From the NCBI RefSeq assembly GCF_040782645.1, contig NZ_CP160403.1:1116001-1180000 (forward strand): DNA of 64,000 nucleotides, written 5' to 3'. Positions 49,402 to 59,023 of this stretch are shown one piece after another. The translations under genes and the position numbers were made by a program. Under the pieces are notes generated by a model. That model did not search any database and was not told where the DNA came from. It saw only the letters and a list, made by a program, of their open reading frames with translations. The stretch comes from Streptomyces sp. HUAS ZL42 (GTDB taxonomy: Bacteria; Actinomycetota; Actinomycetes; Streptomycetales; Streptomycetaceae). Every line of letters starts with the position of its first letter. The first letter of the stretch is position 1.

Positions 49402-50220
49402 TTACGGGAGGCGGCCCACTCCGCCGAACTCGATCCACTCCTGCGTGAGCTGACGGGGCGCCACCTCACTGTCCGGTCGCCAGGTGGACACCTCCACGAG
49501 TCCCGGTTCGAGGATGTCGACGCCCTCGAACAGTGCGGCGACGTCCTTCTCCTGGCGCACACGCCCCCAGTGCCCCTGCGTCACCTGGTCCATGAAGTTC
49601 GTGACGAAGTCACGCACCTCGGCGTCCTCGCTCACGAGCTGGCACATCACCAGATAACTGCCGGGCGCGAGCCGCTCCGTGACCCGGCGCACCACAGCCT
49701 GCGGTCCGTCGGTCTCGCTGTCCGGAATGCAGTGGAAGACGGAGTTGAACAGCACGGCGACCGGCTGGGAGAAGTCGATCAGACGCTGGGTGTCGGGGTG
49801 GGAGAAGATGGCTTCCGTCTCCCGCATGTCCGCGTGGATGACGGTGGTGCGCTCGTCCTGCTCCAGCAGCGCCCGGCCGTGCACGAGCACCATCGGGTCG
49901 TTGTCCACGTAGACGACGTGCGCGGTGGGGTCGATGCCCTGGGCGACCTGGTGCACGTTGTCCTGGGTGGGCAGGCCGGAGCCGTGGTCGAGGAACTGCC
50001 GGATTCCGTACTCCTGTGTCAGGGTCCTGACGACCCTTTGCAGGAAGCGCCGGTTGTTCACGGCCAGACGGCGCGTGCTCGGAACGACCTTGTCGAGTTC
50101 CTCGCATGCCGCACGGTCGGCCGCGTAGTTGTCCTTGCCGCCCAGATAATGGTCGTACATGCGCGCCGCCGTCGGCACGTTGGCGTCGATCTTCGTGGAC
50201 AGCTGCTTCTCCGAGTGCAT
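49402..50220 (-). CDS. S-adenosyl-methionine methyltransferase (Methyltransf_19/DUF574)
   Basis: 272 residues from MHSEKQLSTKIDANVPTAAR, with GGGGGAG upstream. The family signature is ARMYDHYLGGKDNYAADRAA and IRQFLDHGSGLPTQDNVHQV; the SAM loop continues with VVYVDNDPMVLVHGRALLEQ. These soluble Streptomyces methyltransferases are very common next to DUF397/XRE genes; substrate unknown. Convergent with the XRE gene. Confidence 0.92.
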   Translation of the reverse strand: MHSEKQLSTKIDANVPTAARMYDHYLGGKDNYAADRAACEELDKVVPSTRRLAVNNRRFLQRVVRTLTQEYGIRQFLDHGSGLPTQDNVHQVAQGIDPTAHVVYVDNDPMVLVHGRALLEQDERTTVIHADMRETEAIFSHPDTQRLIDFSQPVAVLFNSVFHCIPDSETDGPQAVVRRVTERLAPGSYLVMCQLVSEDAEVRDFVTNFMDQVTQGHWGRVRQEKDVAALFEGVDILEPGLVEVSTWRPDSEVAPRQLTQEWIEFGGVGRLP

Positions 50221-50332
50221 CGCTCCCCCAGCTCCGTGCCGCGCCAACTCGGCTGGCATGAAAGAGATTACATCCTGGGAACTCGATGTTGTCCCGTTCC
50301 GGAGGATGAGCGGCACAGAACCGGAAGAGGAC

Positions 50333-51190
50333 TCAGGAGGCGTCGAGAGCGGCGAGTTCGCCGGCGGTGAGGACGAGGTCCTGCGCGGCGGCCGAGTCGC
50401 GGATCGTCTCCGGACGGCTCGCTCCCGGAATCGGCACGACCACCGGCGACTTGGCGAGCATCCAGGCCAGGCAGACGCGCTGCGGGCTCACCCCGTGCGT
50501 CTCGGCGACCTGTGCGAACGGCGCGTACGCCGAGCCCAGTTCACGTGCCCGGGAGATACCCCCGAGCGGACTCCACGGCAGGAACGCGATGCCGAGTTCG
50601 TCGCACAGGCGAAGCTCCGGCTCACTGGAGCGGAAGGACGGGGAGAACTGGTTCTGCACGGAGACCAGCCTGCCGCCCAAAATCTCATTGGCCAGCCTGA
50701 TCTGCTCCGGGTTGGCGTTGGAGATGCCCGCCATGCGGATCTTGCCCTCGTCGAGCAGGTCGCGCACCGCGCCGACGGACTCCTCGTACGGCACGCGGGG
50801 GTCGGGGCGATGGAACTGGTAGAGGCCGATGGCCTCGACACCGAGCCTGCGCAGCGAGGCCTCGCAGGCCTCCTTGAGGTGCCGGGGGCTGCCGTCCAGG
50901 GTCCAGCTGCCGTCGCCGGGACGCAGATGGCCGCCCTTGGTGGCGACCAGGACGTCCGCACCGCGCTCATGGGTGGCGAGGGCCTTGGCGACCAGGGTCT
51001 CGTTGTGGCCGACCTCGTCGGCGTACAGGTGGTAGGCGTCGGCGGTGTCGATCAGCGTCACGCCGGCGTCGAGGGCGGCGTGAACGGTGGCGAGGGAGCG
51101 TGCCTCGTCGGGTCGCCCCTCGATCGACATGGGCATGGCGCCGAGGCCGATCGCGCTGACCTCGACGTCACCGATGCGGCGGCTGGGCAT
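50333..51190 (-). CDS. Aldo/keto reductase
   Basis: 285 residues from MPSRRIGDVEVSAIGLGAMP. Catalytic tetrad region: D and Y in LIDTADAYHLYADEVGHNET, K in DVLVATKGGHLRPGDG and H-like position in LYQFHRPDPRVPYEES; NADPH-binding end GASRPETIRDSAAAQ. It reduces aldehydes or ketones with NADPH. The standard (beta/alpha)8 length is kept. Divergent from the Gfo/Idh/MocA gene. Confidence 0.93.
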   Translation of the reverse strand: MPSRRIGDVEVSAIGLGAMPMSIEGRPDEARSLATVHAALDAGVTLIDTADAYHLYADEVGHNETLVAKALATHERGADVLVATKGGHLRPGDGSWTLDGSPRHLKEACEASLRRLGVEAIGLYQFHRPDPRVPYEESVGAVRDLLDEGKIRMAGISNANPEQIRLANEILGGRLVSVQNQFSPSFRSSEPELRLCDELGIAFLPWSPLGGISRARELGSAYAPFAQVAETHGVSPQRVCLAWMLAKSPVVVPIPGASRPETIRDSAAAQDLVLTAGELAALDAS

Positions 51191-51401
51191 GGGCTTGTGA
51201 CCTCTTTCGGCTGGCGGTGGCGCCGGACGCTCACCAGCCTGTCCCGGTGGCGGCCAGAGGTCCAATAGAAGAAAGCGAACGCATTCAGTGCCCGCGCAAC
51301 TGAATCCCGGCCCACGTGGTGGCCTCGGCAACGGGGTTGCGCCGCCGCCCGGTTCGTGTGAAACGCTCACCCACGTTTCGGCACTCTGGAGAGGCGACGG
51401 C

Positions 51402-52340
51402 ATGCGCATAGGACTTCTCGGCACCGGCCCCTGGGCGCAGATGGCCCACGCGCCCGCCCTCGGCGGACACGACGGGGTGGACTTCGCCGGCGTGTGGGGC
51501 CGCCGCCCGGACGCCGCGAAGGAGCTGGCCGCCCAGTACGGGGTGCGCGCCTACGACGACATCGACGCCCTCCTGGCCGACGTGGACGCCGTCGCCGTCG
51601 CCCTGCCACCGGACGTCCAGGCGGAGCTCGCGGTGCGCGCCGCGCGGGCGGGCCGCCATCTCCTGCTCGACAAGCCCCTCGCGCCGACCGTCCGGGAGGG
51701 GCGGGCCGTGGTCGAGGCCGTCCGGGAGGCCGGGGTGGCGTCGGTGGTCTTCTTCACCACCCGCTTCCAGAGCGAGCCCGCGGCCTGGATCACCCGGCAG
51801 GCGGCCACCGGCGGCTGGTTCACCGGGCGGGCGCAGTGGCTCGGCGCGGTGTTCACCGGCGACAGCCCGTTCGCGGCGTCCCCTTGGCGACGGGAGAGGG
51901 GCGCCCTGTGGGACGTCGGCCCGCACGCCCTGTCCGTCCTGGTGCCCATCCTCGGCGAGGTCCGGCGCGTGGCCGCGGTGGCGCACGGCCCCGGGGACAC
52001 CGTCCACCTGATCGTCGAGCACGCCGGCGGCACGACGAGCACCCTGACCCTGAGCCTCACCGCCCCGCCCGCGGCGGCGGGCGCCGCCGTGGAGCTCCGC
52101 GGCGAGACCGGCGTGACGCTCCTTCCACCGAGCGCGGAGGGAGCGGTGCCCGCCCTCGCCCGCGCCGTGGACGCCCTGCGCGCGTCCGCCGAGAGCGGCC
52201 GGCCCCACCCCTGCGACGCCGCGTTCGGCCTGCGGGTCACGGAGGTCCTGGCCGAGGCCGAGGCGCTGTTGGCCCGGAGCCAGGGCCTGTCCGGCGGATC
52301 AAGTCGCAGAGAATCACCGGCATCTGATCGGCGCGGGTGA
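51402..52340 (+). CDS. Gfo/Idh/MocA-family oxidoreductase
   Basis: 312 residues from MRIGLLGTGPWAQMAHAPAL with GGAGAGG upstream. N-terminal Rossmann fold LLGTGPWAQMAHAP, FAGVWGRRPDAAKELAAQYG, and the EKP-type loop as RHLLLDKPLAPTVREGRAVV; the C-terminal domain has REAGVASVVFFTTRF and WRRERGALWDVGPHALSVLV (GG..D.g.H variant). NAD(P)-dependent oxidation of a sugar or cyclitol is expected. Paired head-to-head with the aldo/keto reductase. Confidence 0.92.
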   Translation: MRIGLLGTGPWAQMAHAPALGGHDGVDFAGVWGRRPDAAKELAAQYGVRAYDDIDALLADVDAVAVALPPDVQAELAVRAARAGRHLLLDKPLAPTVREGRAVVEAVREAGVASVVFFTTRFQSEPAAWITRQAATGGWFTGRAQWLGAVFTGDSPFAASPWRRERGALWDVGPHALSVLVPILGEVRRVAAVAHGPGDTVHLIVEHAGGTTSTLTLSLTAPPAAAGAAVELRGETGVTLLPPSAEGAVPALARAVDALRASAESGRPHPCDAAFGLRVTEVLAEAEALLARSQGLSGGSSRRESPASDRRG

Positions 52341-52412
52341 GCGGGGCGTGGTGCGTCCAGCTGCAAGGCGGAGGAGGGCGTCGACGGGGAGCATCGGGAA
52401 CCGACGGCAAAC

Positions 52413-52446
52413 GCCGCAGACGGCGGCCACACCCCGCGTCTGCGGC
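52413..52446. terminator. Candidate bidirectional terminator
   Basis: 10-bp stem gccgcagacg / cgtctgcggc (52413-52422 with 52437-52446) with a 14-base loop that can pair further. It lies between the convergent Gfo/Idh/MocA gene and the 109-residue gene. Confidence 0.55.
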
Positions 52447-52464
52447 ATGATCCGCCGGACAGGC

Positions 52465-52794
52465 CTAATCCTCGTCGAACGGCTCGTCGCTCCACCGGAA
52501 CCACGCCCGATCGCCCTCGATGTGCAGCAGGAACTCGGGGACCGGGCCGTCGGGTGAGGAGAGGGAGACGCGGCGTCTGATCTCGTGGTACACCGTCTCC
52601 CACTCCTCCAGGTGCCCGTCGTCGTCCCGGTCCGCCAGCGCGAGTTCGCGGACGAAGAGCTCCTCAACGGCGGCGAAGGCCGGGCCGGCCGTGAACTCGC
52701 CCGACAGCCACGGGAAGTCGGCCTCGTCGATCAGGATCTCCCCGACCCGCTGCTCACCGCTGTGCACGCACCAGACCTCGCCGTCGAAACCCAC
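52465..52794 (-). CDS. Small acidic protein of unknown function
   Basis: 109 residues, pI clearly acidic: MGFDGEVWCVHSGEQRVGEI, LIDEADFPWLSGEFTAGPAF, a DRDDDGHLEEWETVYHE stretch and a C-terminal FLLHIEGDRAWFRWSDEPFD. The DRDDDGHLEEW run resembles an EF-hand loop but lacks the right spacing to be sure. Homologues are hypothetical cytosolic proteins of Streptomyces. Single gene. Confidence 0.75.
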   Translation of the reverse strand: MGFDGEVWCVHSGEQRVGEILIDEADFPWLSGEFTAGPAFAAVEELFVRELALADRDDDGHLEEWETVYHEIRRRVSLSSPDGPVPEFLLHIEGDRAWFRWSDEPFDED

Positions 52795-52861
52795 TGCCCC
52801 TCCGTCGTCCGCCGCCGATCACGCCGTACGACCGAGCATGTCACCCGCTACTGACAACGGC

Positions 52862-53752
52862 TCATTGCCGGGCACGGAAGTTGATGCGTTCCCGTACGAC
52901 GGGGAAGCCGGCCCGGGTGAAGTGCGCCGCCATGGGGAAGTTGCCCTGGTCGGTGGCTCCGGAGACGAACTGTGCTCCCTGCTCGACGAGGAAGTGCGTG
53001 CACTCGGCCAGGAGGTCGTAGGCGTAGCCGTGCCCGCGCTGGTCCGGCAGTACGCCGACGAAGCCGACGCACGGGCCCGAGGGATTGTGCGCCGGAATGT
53101 GGATCCCCGCCAGGTCGCCCTGTGGTGTCCGCGCCACCTGCCACCACTCCCGCGGTGACGGGAGCCAGTGGAAAAAGTCGAGTTCCTCCTGGGCGGCCCG
53201 GTCGACTCCGCCCTCCTCGATGGCCTTCAGCGCGTGGACGTCCAGGGTGACGGAGTGGATGCGGCGCAGTGCGTCGCGGAACACCGTGTCGTCGGGTTCG
53301 GGGGCGAACACCAGGCGGCCCGGCCGCTCGGGCAGCCCGCACTCCGGTGTCCAGCGGTACAGGAAGCGCTCCACCAGGAGTTCGTAGCCGACCGCCTTGG
53401 CTGCGGTGAAGCGTGCTTCCGCGGCGGTGCGCAGGGACGCTTCCGTGCGCCAGCCGCCGGGCAGGTTCAGCTCCAGGTCGACACGCCAGGGGGCACTGCG
53501 CAGGAGTTCGGCTCCCGCCTCCTCCTCTCCCTCGGCCACGTCGAACCAGTTGACAACGACCGGCTCGGTGTCGTCCGGGCCGCCCCACCAGGCGGCGCGG
53601 GCGACGACCCGTCCGTCGCGCAGGGCCACGCGCTTCCACTCGGGGCGGAACCGGGTCAGCCGGTGCGCCTCACGGGCGCCCAGCGGGTCGGGCAGGGTGT
53701 CGAAGACAGGGGCGTCGAGCTCGTCGAGCGCGCGGATGACCAGGTCGGTCAT
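52862..53752 (-). CDS. GNAT-family N-acetyltransferase
   Basis: 296 residues from MTDLVIRALDELDAPVFDTL. Two GNAT-like halves: the N-terminal part has EWKRVALRDGRVVARAAWWG, and the functional C-terminal half has GPCVGFVGVLPDQRGHGYAY (acetyl-CoA loop), AYDLLAECTHFLVEQGAQFV, then GATDQGNFPMAAHFTRAGFP. Tandem GNAT proteins of this type acetylate small amines; substrate unknown. Divergent from the third PP2C phosphatase. Confidence 0.88.
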   Translation of the reverse strand: MTDLVIRALDELDAPVFDTLPDPLGAREAHRLTRFRPEWKRVALRDGRVVARAAWWGGPDDTEPVVVNWFDVAEGEEEAGAELLRSAPWRVDLELNLPGGWRTEASLRTAAEARFTAAKAVGYELLVERFLYRWTPECGLPERPGRLVFAPEPDDTVFRDALRRIHSVTLDVHALKAIEEGGVDRAAQEELDFFHWLPSPREWWQVARTPQGDLAGIHIPAHNPSGPCVGFVGVLPDQRGHGYAYDLLAECTHFLVEQGAQFVSGATDQGNFPMAAHFTRAGFPVVRERINFRARQ

Positions 53753-53984
53753 GGGATTCCTCCGGAATGCGTACTGCGTGGAGCGCTCCCGGGTCGGATC
53801 AGACGAGGCACGCCGGGGCAACGGAGAGGGAGCGCTGGATGGGTGTGCGGTGCACGGCACTCGCCTCCTTCCGTCGGTCTCGGGGCGTGGTGTCACACGG
53901 TACGGATGCCCGCGCCGACGCGTCCACGGGTTTTCCGGCCGGGCTCGGCATGCGGGACGGGCCGGTGAGGAGGAGCGTGGTGCT

Positions 53985-55100
53985 GTGGGAAGAGTGCGCG
54001 CCCTGTCACCGCGCCGGGAACGCGACCGGGACCGGCGGGGGTGGCTGCGGGGCGCGCCTCCGCCACCCTGGGTCAGAGTGCTGCCGATCGTCCTGATCGT
54101 GGGCATCGGCGTGGCCACGCTGCTCAGCCACGACCCGCTCGACATCGGCTTCCTGCTGGGCGCCGTCCCGCCGCTGGCAGTCCTGTCGTACGGGCCGTTG
54201 GGGACCGGGCTCCTCGGCGGCGCCGCGGTCGCCCTGTTCAACATCCCGGCCTTCCAGCTGGACCGACCCGGCAACACGGACCTGCTGACGATCTGCTTCG
54301 TCGCCATGCTGAGCGTGTTCGTGTCGTTCGTACGCCGTCGGCGGGACGTTCAGCTGGACACCGAGCGCACCATCGCCGAGGCCGCCCAGCGCGCCATCGT
54401 GCCACCGCTGGCCGAGCGGGTGGGGCCGGTGCGCTGCGCGGGACTGTACCGGGCCGCAGAGCGCGGGACGCTCGTCGGCGGCGACTTCTTCGACGTGCGC
54501 GACGGGCCCCACGGCGTACGGGCGGTCATGGGCGACGTACAGGGGCACGGGCTGGCGGCGGTCGCCACGGTCGCCTCGCTGCTGGGGGCGTTCCGGGAGG
54601 CGGTGCTCGACGCGCCGGACCTGGAGTCGGTCGCCGGCCGGCTCGACCGGCGGCTCGTCGTGGACGCGGCACAGGTGCGGCACGCGGAGCTGTTCGCGAC
54701 GGCCGTGCTGCTGGAGTTCTCCCGGGACGGCGCTGCCGTACGGCTCGTGGCCTGCGGCCATCCGCCACCGCTGCTGCTGCGCGAGGGAAAGGTCACGGAG
54801 CTCGGGATCGAGCCGTGGCCTCCCCTCGGTCTCGGCCTCGCCGACGCCGCCGCGTACGAAGGGTGCACGGTCTCGCTGCAGCCCGGCGAGCGTCTGTTCC
54901 TGGCCTCCGACGGCGTCTGGGAGGCCCGGGACGCAATGGGTGCCTTCTACCCCCTGACCGACCGCCTGGCCGACCTCGCCGACGAGGACCTGACGGTGAC
55001 GGCGGAGCGGGTCTGGGCGGACCTCGTGCGGCACTGCGGGACCGCACGCGACGACGTCACGATGCTCGTTCTCGCACCCGCGAACCCGCTGAGCCGTTGA
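53985..55100 (+). CDS. Membrane SpoIIE-type PP2C phosphatase
   Basis: 371 residues from GTG 53985 (GAGGAGGAG ~11 bases upstream); GTG 53994 is an alternative. Three short membrane helices at the start ([56 protein letters not shown]) form a sensor-less anchor; the phosphatase follows with [56 protein letters not shown] and [20 protein letters not shown]. This short architecture is very common in Streptomyces. Its last 44 bases overlap the convergent MMPL gene. Confidence 0.9.
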   Translation: MGRVRALSPRRERDRDRRGWLRGAPPPPWVRVLPIVLIVGIGVATLLSHDPLDIGFLLGAVPPLAVLSYGPLGTGLLGGAAVALFNIPAFQLDRPGNTDLLTICFVAMLSVFVSFVRRRRDVQLDTERTIAEAAQRAIVPPLAERVGPVRCAGLYRAAERGTLVGGDFFDVRDGPHGVRAVMGDVQGHGLAAVATVASLLGAFREAVLDAPDLESVAGRLDRRLVVDAAQVRHAELFATAVLLEFSRDGAAVRLVACGHPPPLLLREGKVTELGIEPWPPLGLGLADAAAYEGCTVSLQPGERLFLASDGVWEARDAMGAFYPLTDRLADLADEDLTVTAERVWADLVRHCGTARDDVTMLVLAPANPLSR

Positions 55101-57315
55101 GACTCTCCTGGTCCCCCTCCGCGTCGATGTGCGGCAGGATCCTGTCCAGCCAACGCGGTGTCCACCAGGCGTGCGACCCCAGCAGCGTCATCACCGCGGG
55201 CACCATGAGCAGCCGCACGACCGAGGCATCGATGAGGACGCTCACGGCCAGGCCGAGTCCCAGCATCTTGACCACGATGTTGTCGCTGACGATGAACGCC
55301 GCGAAGACGCTCATCATGATCAGTGCGGCACAGGTGATGACCCGGGCGGTGATCTCCAGCGCGTGGGCGACCGCGGCCTTGGCGTCGCCGGTGCGCAGCC
55401 AGGCCTCGTGCACACGGGAGAGCAGGAAGACCTCGTAGTCCATGCTGAGCCCGAAGATGATGGCGAACATCATCATCGGCACATAGCTCTCGATGGGCAC
55501 CTTGCCGTGCACGCCCAGCGCGGGACCGCCCCACCCCCACTGGAAGACGGCGACGACGACACCGTACGAGGCCGTGATCGACAGGACGTTGAGGACGGCC
55601 GCCTTGACCGCGACGAGCAGACCGCGGAAGACGGCGAGGATGATCAGGAAGGCCAGGCCGACCACGACGCCGATGATCAGCGGCAGCCGGCTGGAGACGA
55701 TGTCTCGGAAGTTGACCTGGACCGCGGTCGTGCCGGTGACGTATCCCTTGGCTTCGGTGCCGGAGACCGCGTCGGGCAGGGTGTCGTCGACGAGGCGGTT
55801 CATCAGGTCCGTGGTGGCGGAGTTCTGCGGAGACACCTTCGAGTACACGGTGCCGATCAGGACGTCCCCGTCCTTCGTGGGCATCAGCTGGGTCACGGTG
55901 GCCGCGCCGGACACGCCGCTCAGGGTCTGCTGCGCCTTCGAGGCGAGGTCGGAGCGCTGGGAGCTCGGTACGGAGGTCTGGTCGATGACGACGGTGAGCG
56001 GGCCGTTGGAGCCGGGGCCGAACGCGTCGGACATGAGGTCGTAGGCACGCCGGTCGGTGAAGGACGTGGGGTCGGCGCCGTCGCCGATGTGACCGAGCTG
56101 GATGGAGAACGCCGGAATGGCGAGGATCCCCACGGTCACGAGTCCCGCGGCCAGGAACTGCCAGGGCCGCCGCTCCACCCGCTGCGCGTAGCGGTGCCAG
56201 GTGCCCTCGGGCGTGGCGCCCGGTGCGGCGTCGGTCTCGGCGACGGGGCGGCGCACGTGGTAGCGGTCGATCCGTTTGCCGATGAGTCCGAACAGGGCGG
56301 GGACGAGCGTCAGCGCGCCCAGGACGGCGGAGACCACGGTGACCCCGGCTGCGACGCCGAGCAGGGCGATGAAGGACACCCCGGACGCGGACAGGCCGAT
56401 CAGGGCGATGATCACCGTGGTGCCCGACACGAGCACGGCATGGCCACTGGTGGCGGTGGCGTGCCCGGCGGCGCGCACCGGATCGGCGCCGTCCATGAGG
56501 CTCTGCCGGTGCCGGGTGACCAGGAACAGGGCGTAGTCGATGCCGACGCCCAGACCGATCATGGTGGCGAGGGTCGGCGAGACGGTGGCGAAGGTGAACG
56601 CGGCGGCCAGCAGCCCGAGGCAGGCGAGGCCGCCGACGACGCTGATCAGCGCTGTCAGCAGCGGCATGCCGGCGGCGATCACGCTGCCGAACCCGATCAG
56701 CAGGACGACGATGGCGACCGCGAAGCCGATCAGCTCGCTGACCCGGTCGTCGGCCGCGGGGCGCGCCAGTTCGCCGAGCGGTCCGCCGTACTCGACCTGG
56801 GCGCCGGCCGCTCTGAGCGGCTGTACGGCGTCGTCGACCCCGTGGAGGTAGCCGTCGCCGAGGGTGGAGGGCTGGACGTCGAAGCGGATGGTGATGTAGG
56901 CGGTCTTGCCGTCGGAGGACACCGGTCCGACCTTCGAGGAGGTGGCGGACAGCGGGTTCTGCGCCGACAGGACGTGCGGAAGCTTCTGCAGGTCGCCGAT
57001 CGTCGTCGACATCTGCGAGCTCAGCCCGGACACGGCCTTGTCGTCGTGCAGGACGATCTGGCTGCTGTAGCCCCCGGCCTGCGGGTCGTGCTTCTCCAGG
57101 ACGTCGAGGCCCTCCGTGGACTGCACGCCCGGCAGGGAGAAGTTGTCGGAGTAGTCCCCGCCGAAGGCACGGTTCAGAGCCTGCAGGGCGACCAGGGCCA
57201 CGAGCCAAGCGACGATCACGATCACGAAGTGCCGTGCGCACCATTCCCCGAGCCTTCGCAAGACCCCCGGAGTGGCCTTCTTCCGGGCCTCGGGACTGTC
57301 GTGGGTGGATGCCAT
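55057..57315 (-). CDS. MMPL/RND-family transporter
   Basis: 752 residues from [20 protein letters not shown]. Two repeats of six helices: the first loop begins [20 protein letters not shown], then [60 protein letters not shown]; the second half repeats with [20 protein letters not shown] and [20 protein letters not shown]. The Asp in GxxxDY is the proton-relay position of MmpL3-like exporters. It exports lipids or hydrophobic metabolites using the proton gradient. No adaptor or regulator gene adjoins. Confidence 0.92.
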   Translation of the reverse strand: MASTHDSPEARKKATPGVLRRLGEWCARHFVIVIVAWLVALVALQALNRAFGGDYSDNFSLPGVQSTEGLDVLEKHDPQAGGYSSQIVLHDDKAVSGLSSQMSTTIGDLQKLPHVLSAQNPLSATSSKVGPVSSDGKTAYITIRFDVQPSTLGDGYLHGVDDAVQPLRAAGAQVEYGGPLGELARPAADDRVSELIGFAVAIVVLLIGFGSVIAAGMPLLTALISVVGGLACLGLLAAAFTFATVSPTLATMIGLGVGIDYALFLVTRHRQSLMDGADPVRAAGHATATSGHAVLVSGTTVIIALIGLSASGVSFIALLGVAAGVTVVSAVLGALTLVPALFGLIGKRIDRYHVRRPVAETDAAPGATPEGTWHRYAQRVERRPWQFLAAGLVTVGILAIPAFSIQLGHIGDGADPTSFTDRRAYDLMSDAFGPGSNGPLTVVIDQTSVPSSQRSDLASKAQQTLSGVSGAATVTQLMPTKDGDVLIGTVYSKVSPQNSATTDLMNRLVDDTLPDAVSGTEAKGYVTGTTAVQVNFRDIVSSRLPLIIGVVVGLAFLIILAVFRGLLVAVKAAVLNVLSITASYGVVVAVFQWGWGGPALGVHGKVPIESYVPMMMFAIIFGLSMDYEVFLLSRVHEAWLRTGDAKAAVAHALEITARVITCAALIMMSVFAAFIVSDNIVVKMLGLGLAVSVLIDASVVRLLMVPAVMTLLGSHAWWTPRWLDRILPHIDAEGDQESLNGSAGSRVRERAS

Positions 57316-57372
57316 GCTCGGCTCTCTCTGCCAGGCGGATGTCCGACCTCCCCCATTACACGTCCGTCTGAT

Positions 57373-57426
57373 CACTGCGGCATCTCGGGCCACCGCGGCA
57401 TCTCGCGCAACTGTGGTGTCCCGGGG
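57373..57426. repeat. Three 18-bp direct repeats upstream of the MMPL gene
   Basis: Units start at 57373, 57391 and 57409: CACTGCGGCATCTCGGGC, CACCGCGGCATCTCGCGC and the diverged AACTGTGGTGTCCCGGGG. They lie 58-111 bases upstream of the MMPL start, so they could bind a regulator; simple sequence drift is as likely. Confidence 0.5.
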
Positions 57427-57532
57427 CGATCACCCTTCCGGATGCACTGTGCGCCAGGGCGTTGAATGGTGATAGTGGACCCGATGAGAGCAACGGGCCG
57501 CAGCAGCCCTCCGGACCCGAGGAGCGGACATC

Positions 57533-57736
57533 ATGCCGACATCAGATCCCGAAGCGTCCCGGCCGAGCCGGAGCCGTGTCACCCCGGACAACCTGCTCCA
57601 CGCCCACGGCACCGAAGTGTCGCCGGAGGACATGGTTCTGGCCACTGGCAGGGACATCACCCCGCGCAACCTGGAATGGGCCCGGCGCAAGCTGGCCGAG
57701 GAGGGGCCCAACGCCATAGAGAAGCTGCTGCCCTAG
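57533..57736 (+). CDS. Small conserved Streptomyces protein
   Basis: 67 residues, ATG after GAGGAGCGG: MPTSDPEASRPSRSRVTPDN, then LHAHGTEVSPEDMVLATGRD, ITPRNLEWARRKLAEEGPNA. Two short 'TP.nl..A.G' like segments recur, suggesting a helix-rich fold. Widespread but uncharacterised. Overlaps the convergent sulfite-oxidase-like gene by 4 bases. Confidence 0.72.
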   Translation: MPTSDPEASRPSRSRVTPDNLLHAHGTEVSPEDMVLATGRDITPRNLEWARRKLAEEGPNAIEKLLP

Positions 57737-58851
57737 GGGGCCGCGCAGACCACCGGGACCCGCTGGACGAGATTGTTGGCGAAACCGCCCCGGTTCCACT
57801 GCTGGTCCAGGGGCTGGGTGTGCCCTTCGGCGTCGGTGGCCCGCGCGCTCAGCACGTGTTCGCCCGGCGTGGCGGTCCAGACGAAGCTCCAGCGGCGCCA
57901 GGCCCATCGGTGCCCCGCGTCAGGCTCCAGCCGGGCCGGGTGCCAGGTGTGTCCCGCATCCGTGCTGATCTCGGTCTTCGTCACGGGTGCCCGCCCCGAC
58001 CAGGCGCGCCCCTCCACGGTCACCGGGCCGGGTCGCACCACGCGCGCCCGGGACATGAAGTCCGGGAATCCGGGCGGGACGAGCAGGGCGCGGGGTGCGA
58101 TCCGGGTGACCGGTTCGCCCGCGTCCTCGGGGTGCCGGCGCAACCGGTAGGCGACGGCCTGCTGGAAGCCGGTGAACGGGGCGTCCGCCACGGTGATGTC
58201 GCGCAGCCACTTCACATGGGCCATGCCGTACCAGCCGGGCACGACCAGGCGCAGCGGGCGACCGTGCTGAGGGGGCAGCGGGGCACCGTTCATCGCGTAC
58301 GCCACCAGCACCTCGGGCTCGCCGCCCGTTGCCACGTCGACGGGCAGGGACCGCTGGTAGTCCTGTTCGACGCCGCGCTCCACTCCGTGATCGGCGCCGG
58401 TGAACACGACGTCGACGGCGTCGGATCCGACTCCGGCCTCGGCGAGCAGCAGCCGCAGCGGTACGCCCGTCCACTCGGCGGTGCCGACCGCCTCGACGAG
58501 CCAGGGCTGGCTGACCGGCCGGGGCGTCAGCAGGGCCCGGCCGTTGCCCGCGCACTCCAGGGTCACGCGGGTGGTGACCGCGGGGAACGCCCGCAGGTCG
58601 GCCAGGTCGAGGCGCAGCGGGCGGCGCACCCGGCCGCCGACGGTCAGGGACCAGGGCGTGCCGTCGGGGACGTACGGGATGTCGTAGTGCGTCAGGACGT
58701 AGTGCAGGCCCGCCGGGGTGACGTCGTGGCGGAGTGCCTCCAGCGGCAGGCCGTGGTTGCGGGTGGCGAGCGCCAGTTCGTCCCGGCCGATGCCCTCGTC
58801 GGGTGCGGCCAGCCGGGCGGGGGCGCTCACATCGCCGAGTCGATCGCCCAT
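57733..58851 (-). CDS. Sulfite-oxidase-family molybdopterin oxidoreductase
   Basis: 372 residues. The molybdenum-binding domain contains the essential Cys in [18 protein letters not shown], the pterin loops [20 protein letters not shown] and [20 protein letters not shown], and [20 protein letters not shown]. The C-terminal Ig-like dimerisation domain runs from [14 protein letters not shown] to [15 protein letters not shown]. It lacks an N-terminal haem domain and signal peptide, so it is probably a cytosolic plant-type sulfite oxidase relative. Divergent from sthA. Confidence 0.92.
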   Translation of the reverse strand: MGDRLGDVSAPARLAAPDEGIGRDELALATRNHGLPLEALRHDVTPAGLHYVLTHYDIPYVPDGTPWSLTVGGRVRRPLRLDLADLRAFPAVTTRVTLECAGNGRALLTPRPVSQPWLVEAVGTAEWTGVPLRLLLAEAGVGSDAVDVVFTGADHGVERGVEQDYQRSLPVDVATGGEPEVLVAYAMNGAPLPPQHGRPLRLVVPGWYGMAHVKWLRDITVADAPFTGFQQAVAYRLRRHPEDAGEPVTRIAPRALLVPPGFPDFMSRARVVRPGPVTVEGRAWSGRAPVTKTEISTDAGHTWHPARLEPDAGHRWAWRRWSFVWTATPGEHVLSARATDAEGHTQPLDQQWNRGGFANNLVQRVPVVCAAP

Positions 58852-59023
58852 GCGGCCATTATCGCGCCGTTCGGCCCGTCGCGTCGGCCCGAAGACGCCC
58901 GCGCGGGCGGCCGGCGCTCTCGGTCAGGATCACAACTGCCCTGCGCCCCGCGCTGGTTCGGCCATCCTTCCGTTGCGGGTTCACCCTTTCGAAGAGGGCC
59001 TTCAGGCTGCCAGACTCCGGTGG

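Noticed and set aside
49402..50220. Missing methyltransferase of the graspetide cluster
   Set aside because: It belongs to the DUF574 family common beside DUF397/XRE genes, is 7 kb away and on the other strand, and is not of the isoaspartyl methyltransferase type.
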